A stretch of DNA of 64,000 nt from DASXKD01 sp963734725. Lineage in GTDB: Bacteria; Actinomycetota; Actinomycetes; Streptosporangiales; Streptosporangiaceae. The notes under the pieces are model-generated. The model had not been told where the DNA came from, searched no databases, and saw only the letters and a list, made by a program, of their open reading frames with translations. The translations under genes and the position numbers were made by a program. The stretch spans positions 127,257-191,256 of the forward strand of contig CAVTIX010000019.1 in the NCBI GenBank assembly GCA_963734725.1, in the 5' to 3' direction. Shown one piece after another: positions 43,984-53,014 of this stretch (positions within the stretch are counted from its first letter, which is position 1; every line of letters begins with the position of its first letter).

Positions 43984-45441
43984 TCAGGTCACCTTGTGCA
44001 GCACGGACTCCTTCTGCTGCTTGTCGAAGACCCGGACGATCTCCTCGACCGGCAGTTCCTTGGTCTCGGGCAGGAACTTCCAGACGAACACGATGGCCAG
44101 CGCGCACAGGCCGGCGAAGACCACCAGGACGCCGTCCAGGCCGATCGCATTCTGGCTGACCGGGAAGACCTCGATGATGAGGAAGTTGGCCAGCCAGTCG
44201 ATCATCGCGCAGAAGGCGGCCGCCTGGCCGCGGACCGCGGTGGGGAAGACCTCGCCCTGCAGGGTCCAGCCGGTGCCGCCGACGCCGACCGCGAACGAGG
44301 CGATGAAGGCGTCCAGGCCGATCATGATGACGACCAGCTGGAACGTCCCGCTCAGGAAGGCGATACCCAGGGCGGCGATCAGCGCGGAGATGATCATCCC
44401 GGTGTAGCCGCCGATGGCCAGCGGCTTGCGGCCGAACTTGTCGATCCAGCGGAAGCCCAGGTAGGTGGCGGCCACGTTGACCGCCGTCATGATCAGGGTG
44501 ACCTCCACCCCGGCCACCGTGGTGTCCACCAGCGAGGCGTGCGCGCCGGAGAAGTACGGCCCGAGCAGGTGCGGCCCGTAGTACAGCGGCACGTTGATCC
44601 CGGTGATCTGCTGGAAGATGAAGAACACGCTGACCACGATCAGCGCCCGCCGCACCCCTGGCGTCCAGGCCCGGCGCCGCGACGCACGGCTGCCGCCCTC
44701 GGCCTGTTCCACCACCTCCGCGGCGCGCCGGGCATCGTCCTCGCTGACGTCCTGCACGCCGAGCGTGGCCATGGCCTTGCGCACTTCGTCGTACTTACCG
44801 TGCCGCAGCAGCCACCGCGGTGACTCCGGCATGCGGGAGCGCATCACCAGCCCGATCAGGGCCGGCACGGCACCCAGGCCGAGCACCAGCCGCCAGCCGG
44901 AGGAGGCCGCACTGGCCGGCCAGGCGGCGAAGATGATCAGCGCCACGATGTAGGCGACCAGGATGCCGACCGTGATCATCCACTGCTGGAGCATGCTCAG
45001 CGACCCGCGCCGGTTCTTCGGCGCGTACTCGGCGATGTAGGCGGTGGCGATGGCCGAGTCCGCGCCGATGGCCACCCCGATCAGCGTCCGCGCGATGAGC
45101 AGGACCGAGGCATGCCAGGTGACGGCGGACAGGATCGAGCCGACCGCGTAGATGCCGGCGTCGATGACCAGCAGCGGCTTGCGGCCGAACCGGTCCGCGA
45201 CCGGCCCGGCCAGGATCGCTCCGGCGGCCGCGCCCAGCGAGGCCCCGGAGACCAGGTAGCCCAGGGCTAGGCCCTGCAGGTGGTAGGGCACGAAGTTCAG
45301 CGCCGAGCCGATGTTGGAGGTGTCGTAGCCGAACAGGAATCCGCCCAGCGTGGCCAGCAGCGTGAGCTGCCAGTAGAACGCGGACGGCACCTGTTCGTCG
45401 AGTTTGGTGAGGATGTTGCCGTTCGTCGCGGGCTGAGCCAT
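43984..45441 (-). CDS. MFS sugar (SP family) transporter
   Basis: ATG 45441 (MAQPATNGNILTKLDEQV). About 485 residues, twelve hydrophobic helices. Sugar-porter motifs: GGFLFGYDTSNIGSALNF, AGPVADRFGRKPLLVIDAGI, RTLIGVAIGADSAIATAYIA, YIAEYAPKNRRGSL, FQQITGINVPLYYGPHLLG and the C-terminal FVWKFLPETKELPVEEI. Likely proton-coupled monosaccharide or polyol uptake; the substrate cannot be chosen. Divergent from the VOC gene at 45635. Confidence 0.92.
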   Translation of the reverse strand: MAQPATNGNILTKLDEQVPSAFYWQLTLLATLGGFLFGYDTSNIGSALNFVPYHLQGLALGYLVSGASLGAAAGAILAGPVADRFGRKPLLVIDAGIYAVGSILSAVTWHASVLLIARTLIGVAIGADSAIATAYIAEYAPKNRRGSLSMLQQWMITVGILVAYIVALIIFAAWPASAASSGWRLVLGLGAVPALIGLVMRSRMPESPRWLLRHGKYDEVRKAMATLGVQDVSEDDARRAAEVVEQAEGGSRASRRRAWTPGVRRALIVVSVFFIFQQITGINVPLYYGPHLLGPYFSGAHASLVDTTVAGVEVTLIMTAVNVAATYLGFRWIDKFGRKPLAIGGYTGMIISALIAALGIAFLSGTFQLVVIMIGLDAFIASFAVGVGGTGWTLQGEVFPTAVRGQAAAFCAMIDWLANFLIIEVFPVSQNAIGLDGVLVVFAGLCALAIVFVWKFLPETKELPVEEIVRVFDKQQKESVLHKVT

Positions 45442-45634
45442 GGGTGCGCTCCCTTGCTGCCATTCGATTAGCGCGCCTCCTCTTCCCGGACCGAAGCAAG
45501 ATGAACATGACCCGGACAAAATCCCCGGACCCGCCTCCGCCGCCCAGCCTCGCCAGCACCTCAACCGTGTACGCGGCATCCACGCCGCACGAGCGGAGAG
45601 ACGGCCCGTCGCGGCGCCGCAGGCGTAGGTTGAG

Positions 45635-46045
45635 GTGGTGGCTACCGTGAGCGTTCGTTACATCGTGCACGACGTCGATGCGGCCATCGACTTCTACTGC
45701 CGGAACCTGGGCTTCACCGAGGTGATGCACCCGGCGCCGACCTTCGCCATGCTGGCGCGGGGCGACCTGCGGCTGGTGCTCAGCGCCGCGGGCGGCGGCC
45801 CCGGCGGCGGCCAGGCCATGCCGGACGGCCGCCTGCCCGAGCCAGGCGGCTGGAACCGCTTCTCCCTCGAGGTCCCCGATCTGGCGGCCAAGGTCGAGGA
45901 ACTGCGGCAGCAGGGTGCTCATTTCCGCAACGAGATCGTCACCGGCGTGGGCGGCAACCAGATCCTGCTGGAGGACCCGTCCGGCAACCCGGTGGAGCTC
46001 TTCGAGCCGACCAGGCCCGAGGCCAGGCTGTCCCGGCCGTCGTGA
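45635..46045 (+). CDS. VOC-family protein
   Basis: GTG 45635 (another GTG follows directly). 136 residues: VRYIVHDVDAAIDFYCRNLG, GDLRLVLSAAGGGPGGGQAM and QILLEDPSGNPVELFEPTRP, with Glu in the last motif as in metal-binding VOC enzymes. Possibly glyoxalase or antibiotic-resistance type. Its stop is about 55 bp before the transhydrogenase start, so they may share a transcript. Confidence 0.88.
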   Translation: MVATVSVRYIVHDVDAAIDFYCRNLGFTEVMHPAPTFAMLARGDLRLVLSAAGGGPGGGQAMPDGRLPEPGGWNRFSLEVPDLAAKVEELRQQGAHFRNEIVTGVGGNQILLEDPSGNPVELFEPTRPEARLSRPS

Positions 46046-46100
46046 GCTTACCGGGCCCGAGGGGTTCAAAAGGCGGCCCGAGGTCGTCACACTGGATCAC

Positions 46101-47501
46101 GTGTACGACTACGACGTGCTGGTTATCGGCTCGGGGCCCGGCGGCCAGAAGGCGGCCATCGCCGCGGCCAAGCTCGAGCGCCGGGTGGCGATCGTCGAGC
46201 GCAAGGACATGATCGGGGGCGTGTGCCTGAACACGGGCACGATCCCGTCCAAGACCCTGCGCGAGGCGATCCTCTACCTGACCGGCCTGGACCAGCGGGA
46301 GATGTACGGGCAGAGCTACCGGGTCAAGGACGAGATCACCATCGCCGACCTGGCCGCGCGCACCAGCCACGTCGTCGGCCGTGAGATGGAAGTGGTGCGC
46401 AGCCAGCTGTCCCGTAACCGCGTCACCACCATGACCGGAACGGGCAGCTTCCTCGACCCGCACACGGTGGAAGTGGACGGCGGCGACGGCCGGGTCCGCC
46501 GGGTCACCGCGGACAAGATCGTCATCGCCACCGGCACCCGGCCTGCCCGCCCGGCCAGTGTCGAGTTCGACGAGCGCACCGTCATCGATTCCGACGGGAT
46601 CGTTCACCTGCAGACGGTCCCGCGCTCGATGGTGGTGGCGGGCGCCGGCGTGATCGGGATCGAGTACGCGTCCATGTTCGCGGCCCTCGGCACCAAGGTC
46701 ACCGTGGTGGAGCAGCGTGAGCGGATGCTCGAGTTCTGCGACGTCGAGGTGGTCGAGGCGCTCAAGTACCACCTGCGCGACCTCGCCGTCACCTTCCGGT
46801 TCGGGGAGACCGTGTCCTCGGTCGAGGCCCGGCCGGAGGGTGCCATCGCGACGCTGCTGAGCGGGAAGAAGATTCCCGCCAACACGGTCATGTACTCGGC
46901 CGGACGGCAGGGGGCCAGCGAGGATCTCAACCTCGACGCGGCGGGCCTGACCGCCGACAAGCGCGGCCGGATCGTGGTGGACGAGTTCTTCAGGACCACG
47001 GTGCCGAACATCTACGCGGTCGGCGACGTGATCGGTTTTCCCGCCCTGGCGGCCACGTCGATGGAACAGGGCAGGCTCGCGGCGCTGCACGCCTGCGGGG
47101 AGCCGTTGCACGCGCTCGGGCACATACAGCCGATCGGCATCTACAGCATTCCCGAGATCAGTTACGTCGGGCGGACCGAGGAACAGCTCACCCACGACAA
47201 CGTGCCCTTCGAGGTGGGCGTCTCGCGCTACCGGGAGCTGGCCCGCGGGCAGATCATCGGAGATTCCTACGGAGTGCTCAAGCTCCTGGTGTCGCTGGAT
47301 ACCCACTCCCTGCTCGGGGTCCACGTGTTCGGCACCGGTGCCACCGAACTCGTCCACATCGGCCAGGCCGTCATGGGCTGCGGCGGCACGGTCGACTATC
47401 TCGTCGACGCCGTCTTCAACTACCCGACCCTGGCCGAGGCGTACAAGGTGGCCGCCCTGGACGCGATGAACAAGATGCGGCAGATCGCCCGGTTCGCCTG
47501 A
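46101..47501 (+). CDS. sthA: Soluble (Si-specific) NAD(P)+ transhydrogenase
   Basis: Start chosen at GTG 46101 (VYDYDVLVIGSGPGGQKAAI); the ribosome site is weak and the frame is open further upstream. Pyridine nucleotide-disulfide oxidoreductase family: FAD site VIGSGPGGQKAAIAAAKLER, the SthA variant of the redox loop GGVCLNTGTIPSKTLREAI (one Cys only, so no disulfide), NAD(P) site MVVAGAGVIGIEYASMFAAL, and AVGDVIGFPALAATSMEQGR. The C-terminal dimer domain is complete. It exchanges NADPH and NADH reducing power in the cytosol. Confidence 0.94.
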   Translation: MYDYDVLVIGSGPGGQKAAIAAAKLERRVAIVERKDMIGGVCLNTGTIPSKTLREAILYLTGLDQREMYGQSYRVKDEITIADLAARTSHVVGREMEVVRSQLSRNRVTTMTGTGSFLDPHTVEVDGGDGRVRRVTADKIVIATGTRPARPASVEFDERTVIDSDGIVHLQTVPRSMVVAGAGVIGIEYASMFAALGTKVTVVEQRERMLEFCDVEVVEALKYHLRDLAVTFRFGETVSSVEARPEGAIATLLSGKKIPANTVMYSAGRQGASEDLNLDAAGLTADKRGRIVVDEFFRTTVPNIYAVGDVIGFPALAATSMEQGRLAALHACGEPLHALGHIQPIGIYSIPEISYVGRTEEQLTHDNVPFEVGVSRYRELARGQIIGDSYGVLKLLVSLDTHSLLGVHVFGTGATELVHIGQAVMGCGGTVDYLVDAVFNYPTLAEAYKVAALDAMNKMRQIARFA

Positions 47502-47524
47502 GGCGTTCGGTGCACCATGGATCC

Positions 47525-47842
47525 ATGGCTGCCAACGACGTCACCGAACCCGCCGTCCAGGCCCTGATCGCCGCGATCAACGCCGGGGACCGCGAGGCGT
47601 TCTTCGCCGCGCTCACCCCGGACGCCACGATGTCCGACGACGGCACCGACCGCGACCTGGCCGGCTGGGCCGACCGGGAGATCTTCACCGTGCACGGCCA
47701 CCTCGACGTCGTCTCGGCGCGGGACGGCGGGCGGTCGCTGATCGCCGCCTACCGCAACGACACCTGGGGCGAGATGCGCACCAAGTGGGCCTTTACCATT
47801 GCCGACGGCAAGATCAGCCGTTTCGAGACCGGCCAGGCCTGA
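47525..47842 (+). CDS. NTF2-like (SnoaL-type) protein
   Basis: ATG 47525 (MAANDVTEPAVQALIAAINA); an upstream GTG at 47510 adds five residues. 105 residues with NTF2/SnoaL-like text: ALIAAINAGDREAFFAALTP and ATMSDDGTDRDLAGWADREI, then strands KWAFTIADGKISRFETGQA. Small ligand-binding or isomerase-type fold; function unknown. Lies 23 bp after sthA. Confidence 0.82.
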   Translation: MAANDVTEPAVQALIAAINAGDREAFFAALTPDATMSDDGTDRDLAGWADREIFTVHGHLDVVSARDGGRSLIAAYRNDTWGEMRTKWAFTIADGKISRFETGQA

Positions 47843-47887
47843 ACCGCTCCGGTAAAACCATCGTCACCGAGGAGTTCGGCGAAATCC

Positions 47888-48625
47888 CTACGTGAGCTCG
47901 CGGAGGTACTGGGGGAGCATCTCGCGCCAGGTGTGCCACTGGTGCGCCCACTGCGGCCCCCAGTTGTCCACCCGGTTGGGGATGCCCTTGTCGCCGAGGA
48001 CCGCGGCCATCCGCCACGACTCGCCGACGTCCTCCCATTCGCCTTCTCCGGACGCCAGGATCACCCGCCGCTGCCGCAGCCGGTCCAGCTGCGGGCCCTC
48101 GAGCCCGGGCAGGAACTGCAGCGGCGCGGAGTAGAACAGGTCCTGGCTCCAGGCTTCGTCGTAGAAGCGCTCGATCCGGTAGCTGCCGCTCATCCCGATG
48201 GCCGCGCCGAACACGTCCGGATACCGGCACAGCACCGCCACCGCGTTGAACGCGCCGATCGAGGCGCCGGTGGTGATCACGTCGATGGCCTGGCCGCCCA
48301 GGTCGGCGTGGATGGCCGGCACGACCTCCGACCTGACGAACTCGTGGAACTGGCCGAGCAGCCACAGCCGGTGCTCGACCGATCCCGCCTTCGTCACCAT
48401 CGCCTGCCCGGCCACGCTGTCCACCGAGTACAGCTTGATCCGGCCCTCGGCCAGCAGCGGCCCGCACGCGTTGACCAGGCCGTGCCGCTCGATCTCCTCG
48501 GCGTCGCCGCCCGCCGACGGGAACACCAGCACCGGCACGCCGAGCACGCCCCAGCGCACGACGGTGACGTGGGCCTGCAGGCGTTCGGAGAACCACCGCT
48601 CCCTGACCCTCAGGTCATCACTCAT
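47888..48625 (-). CDS. PF00756-type esterase (alpha/beta hydrolase)
   Basis: ATG 48625 (MSDDLRVRERWFSERLQAHV). About 245 residues: VPVLVFPSAGGDAEEIERHG, nucleophile elbow ITTGASIGAFNAVAVLCRYP (GxSxG), FGAAIGMSGSYRIERFYDEA and RVILASGEGEWEDVGESWRM, with an active-site Asp or Glu and His expected near WAHQWHTWREMLPQYL. I recall near-identical uncharacterised esterases in actinomycetes. Last gene of the minus-strand block with the second esterase, the S51-like protein and ATP-grasp 1. Confidence 0.9.
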   Translation of the reverse strand: MSDDLRVRERWFSERLQAHVTVVRWGVLGVPVLVFPSAGGDAEEIERHGLVNACGPLLAEGRIKLYSVDSVAGQAMVTKAGSVEHRLWLLGQFHEFVRSEVVPAIHADLGGQAIDVITTGASIGAFNAVAVLCRYPDVFGAAIGMSGSYRIERFYDEAWSQDLFYSAPLQFLPGLEGPQLDRLRQRRVILASGEGEWEDVGESWRMAAVLGDKGIPNRVDNWGPQWAHQWHTWREMLPQYLRELT

Positions 48626-48660
48626 GGCAACACGCGCACACATTGCTCACGCATAAATCC

Positions 48661-49821
48661 TCACTCGTAGATGAATTTCTGTGGACCCGGGAAAATCCAC
48701 GACAGCCCGTCCCGCAGCCGGTCTCGCCAGTTCTCCCAGTTGTGCCCGTCGCGGGCCTCGACGTAGCGGACGGTCATCCCGGCCGCCTCGAACACCGGCA
48801 CCATCGACCGGTTCCGGATGATGAGCGGCTCGTAGACGCCGCAGCTGACGAAGATCCGGTCGGCGACCCGGCGCGGCGCGGCCCGGAACCGGTTGACGAA
48901 CCGGACCACCGGCTCGAACACCGGCCCGCCGCCGTGGTCGTTTCCGATATCGGTGAAGACGAACGAGCCGGACTGCAGCAGCAGCGACCCGTAGACCTCC
49001 GGGTGGCGGTAGGCGGTGGCCAGCGAGGCGACGGCGCCGAAGCTCGAGCCCATCAGGCACCGCCCGGACGGCGTGCCGGCCAGCGGGAGCTCGGCCTCGA
49101 GCCGGGGCAGCAGTTCGGCCGTCAGGAAGCGGGCGTGCGCCGCCGAGTTGGCGTACTCGGCCAGCCGGTCGCCCGGGTAGACGAAGGCGGCGACCAGTTC
49201 GGCCACGTCGAGCCGGTGGATGAGGTTGTCCAGCACGGTCTTGGCGGCGGCGTACCGCAGGTAGTCCCCGCCGTCGTGCACGATCAGCAGCGGGTAGCGA
49301 GCGGTCCGGCGGAACCTGGCCGGCAGGTAGAGCGTGACCGGGCAGTCGCGGCGCAGCGCCCGGCTCGGCACCACCATGTCCACCAGCGACCCGGGCCGGG
49401 CCTCAGGGTCAGCCAGCGTCCACGACGGTATCTCGTGCCCGTGCGCGTAGCAGACCGAGGAACTGCCGACCGGGCTCTGCGCGAGGCGGGGGTTCAGCGG
49501 GTCGTTGATCCGCTCGCGCTGCCCGCCCCTGGCCAGCTCCAGCTGGTACTCGACCCGGGAGCCCTCGGGCAGCTCGAGCACCACGTACCACAGGTCGGTG
49601 CCGCGCAGCCGGCGCAGCGGCAGGTGGTCGGGCAGGCCGAAGATCCGGTGGATGAGGAACACCTCGTCGGCCTCGCCCCGGTACAGGAACGTACACCGGG
49701 CCCCCTCGACCACCGGCACCTCGTGCCGGGCCAGGAACCGGTCCACCGCCGCCGCGTCCAGCGGCCGCCGCTCGCGCAGCCGGTTGATGGCGAGCTTGCG
49801 GCTGACCGGCGGGCCGCTCAC
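48661..49821 (-). CDS. Enterochelin-esterase-like hydrolase, N-terminus abutting IS110 remnant
   Basis: Open to 49887, but the part above 49821 is antisense to IS110, so I start at GTG 49821 (VSGPPVSRKLAINRL). N-terminal CBM/IPT-like beta domain (about 1-120; GEADEVFLIHRIFGLPDHLP) resembles the Fes N-terminal lid. Hydrolase domain: VTLYLPARFRRTARYPLLIV, elbow CLMGSSFGAVASLATAYRHP (GSSFG), SGSFVFTDIGNDHGGGPVFE and C-terminal His in EARDGHNWENWRDRLRDGLS. Likely cleaves an ester of a small secondary metabolite or siderophore-type compound. The promoter side was replaced by the IS, so expression may be lost. Confidence 0.85.
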   Translation of the reverse strand: MSGPPVSRKLAINRLRERRPLDAAAVDRFLARHEVPVVEGARCTFLYRGEADEVFLIHRIFGLPDHLPLRRLRGTDLWYVVLELPEGSRVEYQLELARGGQRERINDPLNPRLAQSPVGSSSVCYAHGHEIPSWTLADPEARPGSLVDMVVPSRALRRDCPVTLYLPARFRRTARYPLLIVHDGGDYLRYAAAKTVLDNLIHRLDVAELVAAFVYPGDRLAEYANSAAHARFLTAELLPRLEAELPLAGTPSGRCLMGSSFGAVASLATAYRHPEVYGSLLLQSGSFVFTDIGNDHGGGPVFEPVVRFVNRFRAAPRRVADRIFVSCGVYEPLIIRNRSMVPVFEAAGMTVRYVEARDGHNWENWRDRLRDGLSWIFPGPQKFIYE

Positions 49822-50827
49822 CGTGGTGCCGGTCAGCCCGAACGCGATCAAGACCTGGCGCGACGGCGAGGTGCTGTCCGGCGCCAAGTCCGACGCCGGG
49901 GACGCCGCGGTGATCGCCGAGTACCTGCGGCTGCGCGCGCGCCGGCTCAGGGCCGCTGCCCCCTACTCCGACGAGACGCTCGCGTTGCGCACCGCCGTGC
50001 GGGCCCGCGGCAACCTGGTCGAGATGCGGGTCGCGGCCACCAACCAGCTGTCCGCGCTGCTGGACGCGCACTGGCCCGGCGCCAAGGCGGTCTTCGCCGA
50101 CGTCGAGTCGCCGATCAGCCTGGAGTTCCTGACCCGCTACCCGACCCCGGCCGCCGCCGCGCACCTGGGCGAGAAGCGGATGGCGGCCTTCCTGGTCAAG
50201 CACGGCTACTCCGGCCGCCGGGCCGCCGCCGAGCTGCTCGCGCGCCTGCGCGCCGCCCCGGCGGGCACCGGCCGCGAAGCGCTCACCGAGGCGCTCCGCG
50301 ACGCCGTGCTCGCCGCCGTCGGCGTCCTCACGGCCCTGAACGCCGCGGTCAAGAGCCTCGACCGCTCGGTGGCCGCCCACCTCGGGGAGCACCCGGACGG
50401 GAAGATCTTCACGTCGCTGCCAAGGTCGGGTCAGGTCAACGCCGCCCAGGTGCTCGCCGAGTGGGGCGACTGCCGCCAAGCCTACGACGGCCCCAACTCC
50501 GTCGCCGCCCTCGCCGGCGTCACCCCGGTCACCAGCCAGTCGGGCAAGCACCGGGACGTGCACTTCCGCTGGGCCTGCAACAAGCGGTTCCGCGTCGCTG
50601 TCACGACCTTCGCCGATAACAGCCGGCACGCCAGCCCCTGGGCCGCCAAGATCTACAGCGACGCCCGCGCCCGCGGCAAGGACCACCCCCATGCCGTCCG
50701 GATCCTCGCCCGCGCCTGGATCCGCGTCATATGGCCCTGCTGGCTCAACGGCGTCCCCTACGACCCCGCCCAGCACGGCGCCGCTGCCGCACTCGCCGAA
50801 CAATCGGGTAAGCAAATCGCGGCCTGA
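49817..50827 (+). mobile_element. IS110-family transposase, 5'-truncated
   Basis: Frame readable from about 49817 (LTVVPVSPNAIKTWRDGEVL) and conserved through SGAKSDAGDAAVIAEYLRLR, then MRVAATNQLSALLDAHWPGA, the helical middle, and the C-terminal Tnp_IS116/110 domain GPNSVAALAGVTPVTSQSGK, HRDVHFRWACNKRFRVAVTT. The first about 85 residues, carrying the DEDD catalytic start, are missing and replaced by antisense esterase sequence, so it cannot transpose by itself. It sits between the S51-like gene and the esterase and probably interrupts one operon. Confidence 0.85.
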
Positions 50828-50836
50828 GTGCCGGGG

Positions 50837-51760
50837 TCACGCCGCCTGCCGCGTGGTCACGTGCCCGTCCTCGCCGAGGACCCGGGTCCCGGGCGGCCAG
50901 CCGCCGTCGGGGACCTCGATCCGGGTGCCGGTCTCCAGCAGGACGCACCGGGCCGGGGAGAACCGCCGGGCGAAGACCGCCATCCGGGGTGTGTCGTCGA
51001 GCAGCAGCCGGGCGCGCGCGTGCGGCAGCAGCACCACGTCGCGCAGCAGGCTCAGCCCGCTGCCGTACACCTCGGGGTGCCCGGGTCCCTGCGGCGCGCG
51101 GTCGTGGAAGAGCACGATCCGGTCGGCCAGCGCCATCGCCCCGGCCGACCAGGCGATCACCGGCGCCGACCGCAGCGCCGCGGCGATGTTGAACAGGTGC
51201 AGCACCTCGGCCAGCACGCCCACGTGCCCGCCCGCGATGACCAGGGCGGCCGCGTCCGCCAGCACCGCCGACACCTCGGCGCGATGCCCGGCGATCACCG
51301 GCCGGTCGTGCGGGGACAGCCGCTGGAAGAACTCGCCGCGCGCGCCGTTGACCCGGCGCAGGTGCGCCGCGTCAAGCTCGCGGACCGCGGCCACCGCGTC
51401 CTCGACGGCCGCGGCGCCGGCCAGCCCGGCCCGCCGCTGCACCGCGTAGGCCGCCCGCAGCGCGTAGTCCAGCCGGAGCAGGTACAGCTCCTGCAGTTCG
51501 GCGAGCACGGCGGCCAGCTCGCGCTCTCCGGCGAAGTACTCCGGGTCGCGGTCCTGCACGTCCAGCCATCGCCGGTACAGGCCCAGGTTGACCGCGCGCC
51601 CGCCGAGATGCGCGGTCAGCTCGGCGTCGTCCGGCTCGCGCTCCTGCCATCCGGCCGTGATCGCGGCCACCGGCCCGGCCAGGTCCGGGTCCGGAAACAG
51701 CGACCGGGCCACCCCCTCGAGCGTCGGCCTGCGCTGCGGTCCGAGCAGGATGGTCCTCAC
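50837..51760 (-). CDS. S51/cyanophycinase-like (type 1 glutamine amidotransferase fold) protein
   Basis: GTG 51760, in a GTGA overlap with ATP-grasp 1, so translationally coupled. About 307 residues. PVAAITAGWQEREPDDAELT at the start, ALVIAGGHVGVLAEVLHLFN, the nucleophile elbow APVIAWSAGAMALADRIVLF (SAG, peptidase E style), and HARARL after LSLLRDVVLLP, giving Ser/His in S51-like positions. The family holds dipeptidase E and cyanophycinase. Coupling to an ATP-grasp ligase suggests hydrolysis or editing of a peptide made by that ligase. Function here inferred. Confidence 0.78.
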   Translation of the reverse strand: MRTILLGPQRRPTLEGVARSLFPDPDLAGPVAAITAGWQEREPDDAELTAHLGGRAVNLGLYRRWLDVQDRDPEYFAGERELAAVLAELQELYLLRLDYALRAAYAVQRRAGLAGAAAVEDAVAAVRELDAAHLRRVNGARGEFFQRLSPHDRPVIAGHRAEVSAVLADAAALVIAGGHVGVLAEVLHLFNIAAALRSAPVIAWSAGAMALADRIVLFHDRAPQGPGHPEVYGSGLSLLRDVVLLPHARARLLLDDTPRMAVFARRFSPARCVLLETGTRIEVPDGGWPPGTRVLGEDGHVTTRQAA

Positions 51761-52980
51761 GAGGCGTAGACGTGCAGCGTGCGGCCCACGTCGTCGAGCA
51801 TGCCGCGCAGCGTGTCATAGTCCGGGTGCTTCATCCGCACGTAGGCGTTGGCCATGTACCCGGCCTCGACCCCCTGGGTGGGCGTGCCCGGCGGCGGCAG
51901 GTGCGCGTCGATGACCCACTCGCCGTACCGCTGCTGCAGCTCGTCGACCCCGCTGTAGCCGGAAATAGAACCGTCCTGCGACGGCCGCAGGGCCACGATC
52001 CCGCTGGCGTACCGCCGCGACGGCACCGCGCTGACCCCGCCGTGCACGATGGCGTCCGCCCAGGCCCGGTACAGGTCCATGTCGTTGCCCGCCGAGTACA
52101 GGTCCCAGGCCCCCACGCCGGGCGGCCGGCAGCCGATCTCGGAGAACCGCAGCCCCTTCGGCCCGAAGAACCACTCCATGTGCGTGGCCGAGGTGCCGAT
52201 GCCCAGCGCGCCGATCACCCGCTGGCCCATCTCGCGCAGCTCGCCGTACTCCGGCGCGGTATCCACGCGGTTGGTGGAGACGAACTGCGGGGAGATCCAC
52301 CGGGTGCGCATCGCCTCGAGCACGTTCGGGTAGTAGTGCGAGACGAAATCCACCGATACCCGGCCGTCCACGGTGATCGTGTCGTAGAAGCCCTCGTGCC
52401 CCTCGACGAACTCCTCCACCGCGATCGAGTCCACGCCCTGCCCGCCGAACACCCCGAGGGCCTCATCCAGCTCGGCCACCGAATCGACCCGCACCGTGCC
52501 CGACGCCCCGGCGCCGCTCCTCGGCTTCAGGATCAGCGGAAACCCGACCCGTTCGGCAAATTCACGCGCCGACGCCGCCGAATCCACCGCGGCCGAGGCC
52601 GCCGTCGGCACCCCCACGGACCGCAGTGCCTCCTTCATCGACGGCTTGTCCCGGCACAGCCAGGCCGTCCGCACCGACGTGCCCGGGATCGTGCAGGCCT
52701 CGCGGACCTGCGCGGCCGCCATGGTGTGCGCCTCGATGGTGGCCTCGAGCCGGTCCACCCACAGCTTGTCCTGCACCCAGCGGACCGCCTGGGTCAGCGC
52801 GGCCACGTCGGTCACCGACGAGACCCGCTCGTAGTGGTGCAGCCAGCCCTTCAGGTCATCGTCGAACGACTCGACCCCGTACTCGCCGATGCCGATCACC
52901 GTCGCGCCCGCCTCGGCCAGCGCCCGGGCGAACTGCCGCTGGTTGGACGGGAAGAACGGCTCGACGAACACAACGTTCAT
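51757..52980 (-). CDS. ATP-grasp ligase 1
   Basis: Start at ATG 52980 (MNVVFVEPFFPSNQRQFARA); ATG 52989 is possible. ATP-grasp core: ACTIPGTSVRTAWLCRDKPS with MKEAL, AERVGFPLILKPRSGAGASG, GVDSIAVEEFVEGHEGFYDT and SATHMEWFFGPKGLRFSEIG followed by CRPPG. The fold joins a carboxylate to an amine (or similar) through an acyl phosphate. Substrates unknown. It opens the minus-strand operon and starts only 34 bp from the divergent ATP-grasp 2. Paralogous to the next two genes: all three share the RDK-x2-MK and HMEW(F/Y) motifs. Confidence 0.9.
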   Translation of the reverse strand: MNVVFVEPFFPSNQRQFARALAEAGATVIGIGEYGVESFDDDLKGWLHHYERVSSVTDVAALTQAVRWVQDKLWVDRLEATIEAHTMAAAQVREACTIPGTSVRTAWLCRDKPSMKEALRSVGVPTAASAAVDSAASAREFAERVGFPLILKPRSGAGASGTVRVDSVAELDEALGVFGGQGVDSIAVEEFVEGHEGFYDTITVDGRVSVDFVSHYYPNVLEAMRTRWISPQFVSTNRVDTAPEYGELREMGQRVIGALGIGTSATHMEWFFGPKGLRFSEIGCRPPGVGAWDLYSAGNDMDLYRAWADAIVHGGVSAVPSRRYASGIVALRPSQDGSISGYSGVDELQQRYGEWVIDAHLPPPGTPTQGVEAGYMANAYVRMKHPDYDTLRGMLDDVGRTLHVYAS

Positions 52981-53014
52981 GTCTGGCATCGTAACCGGAG
53001 GGTACGTTCTTCCC

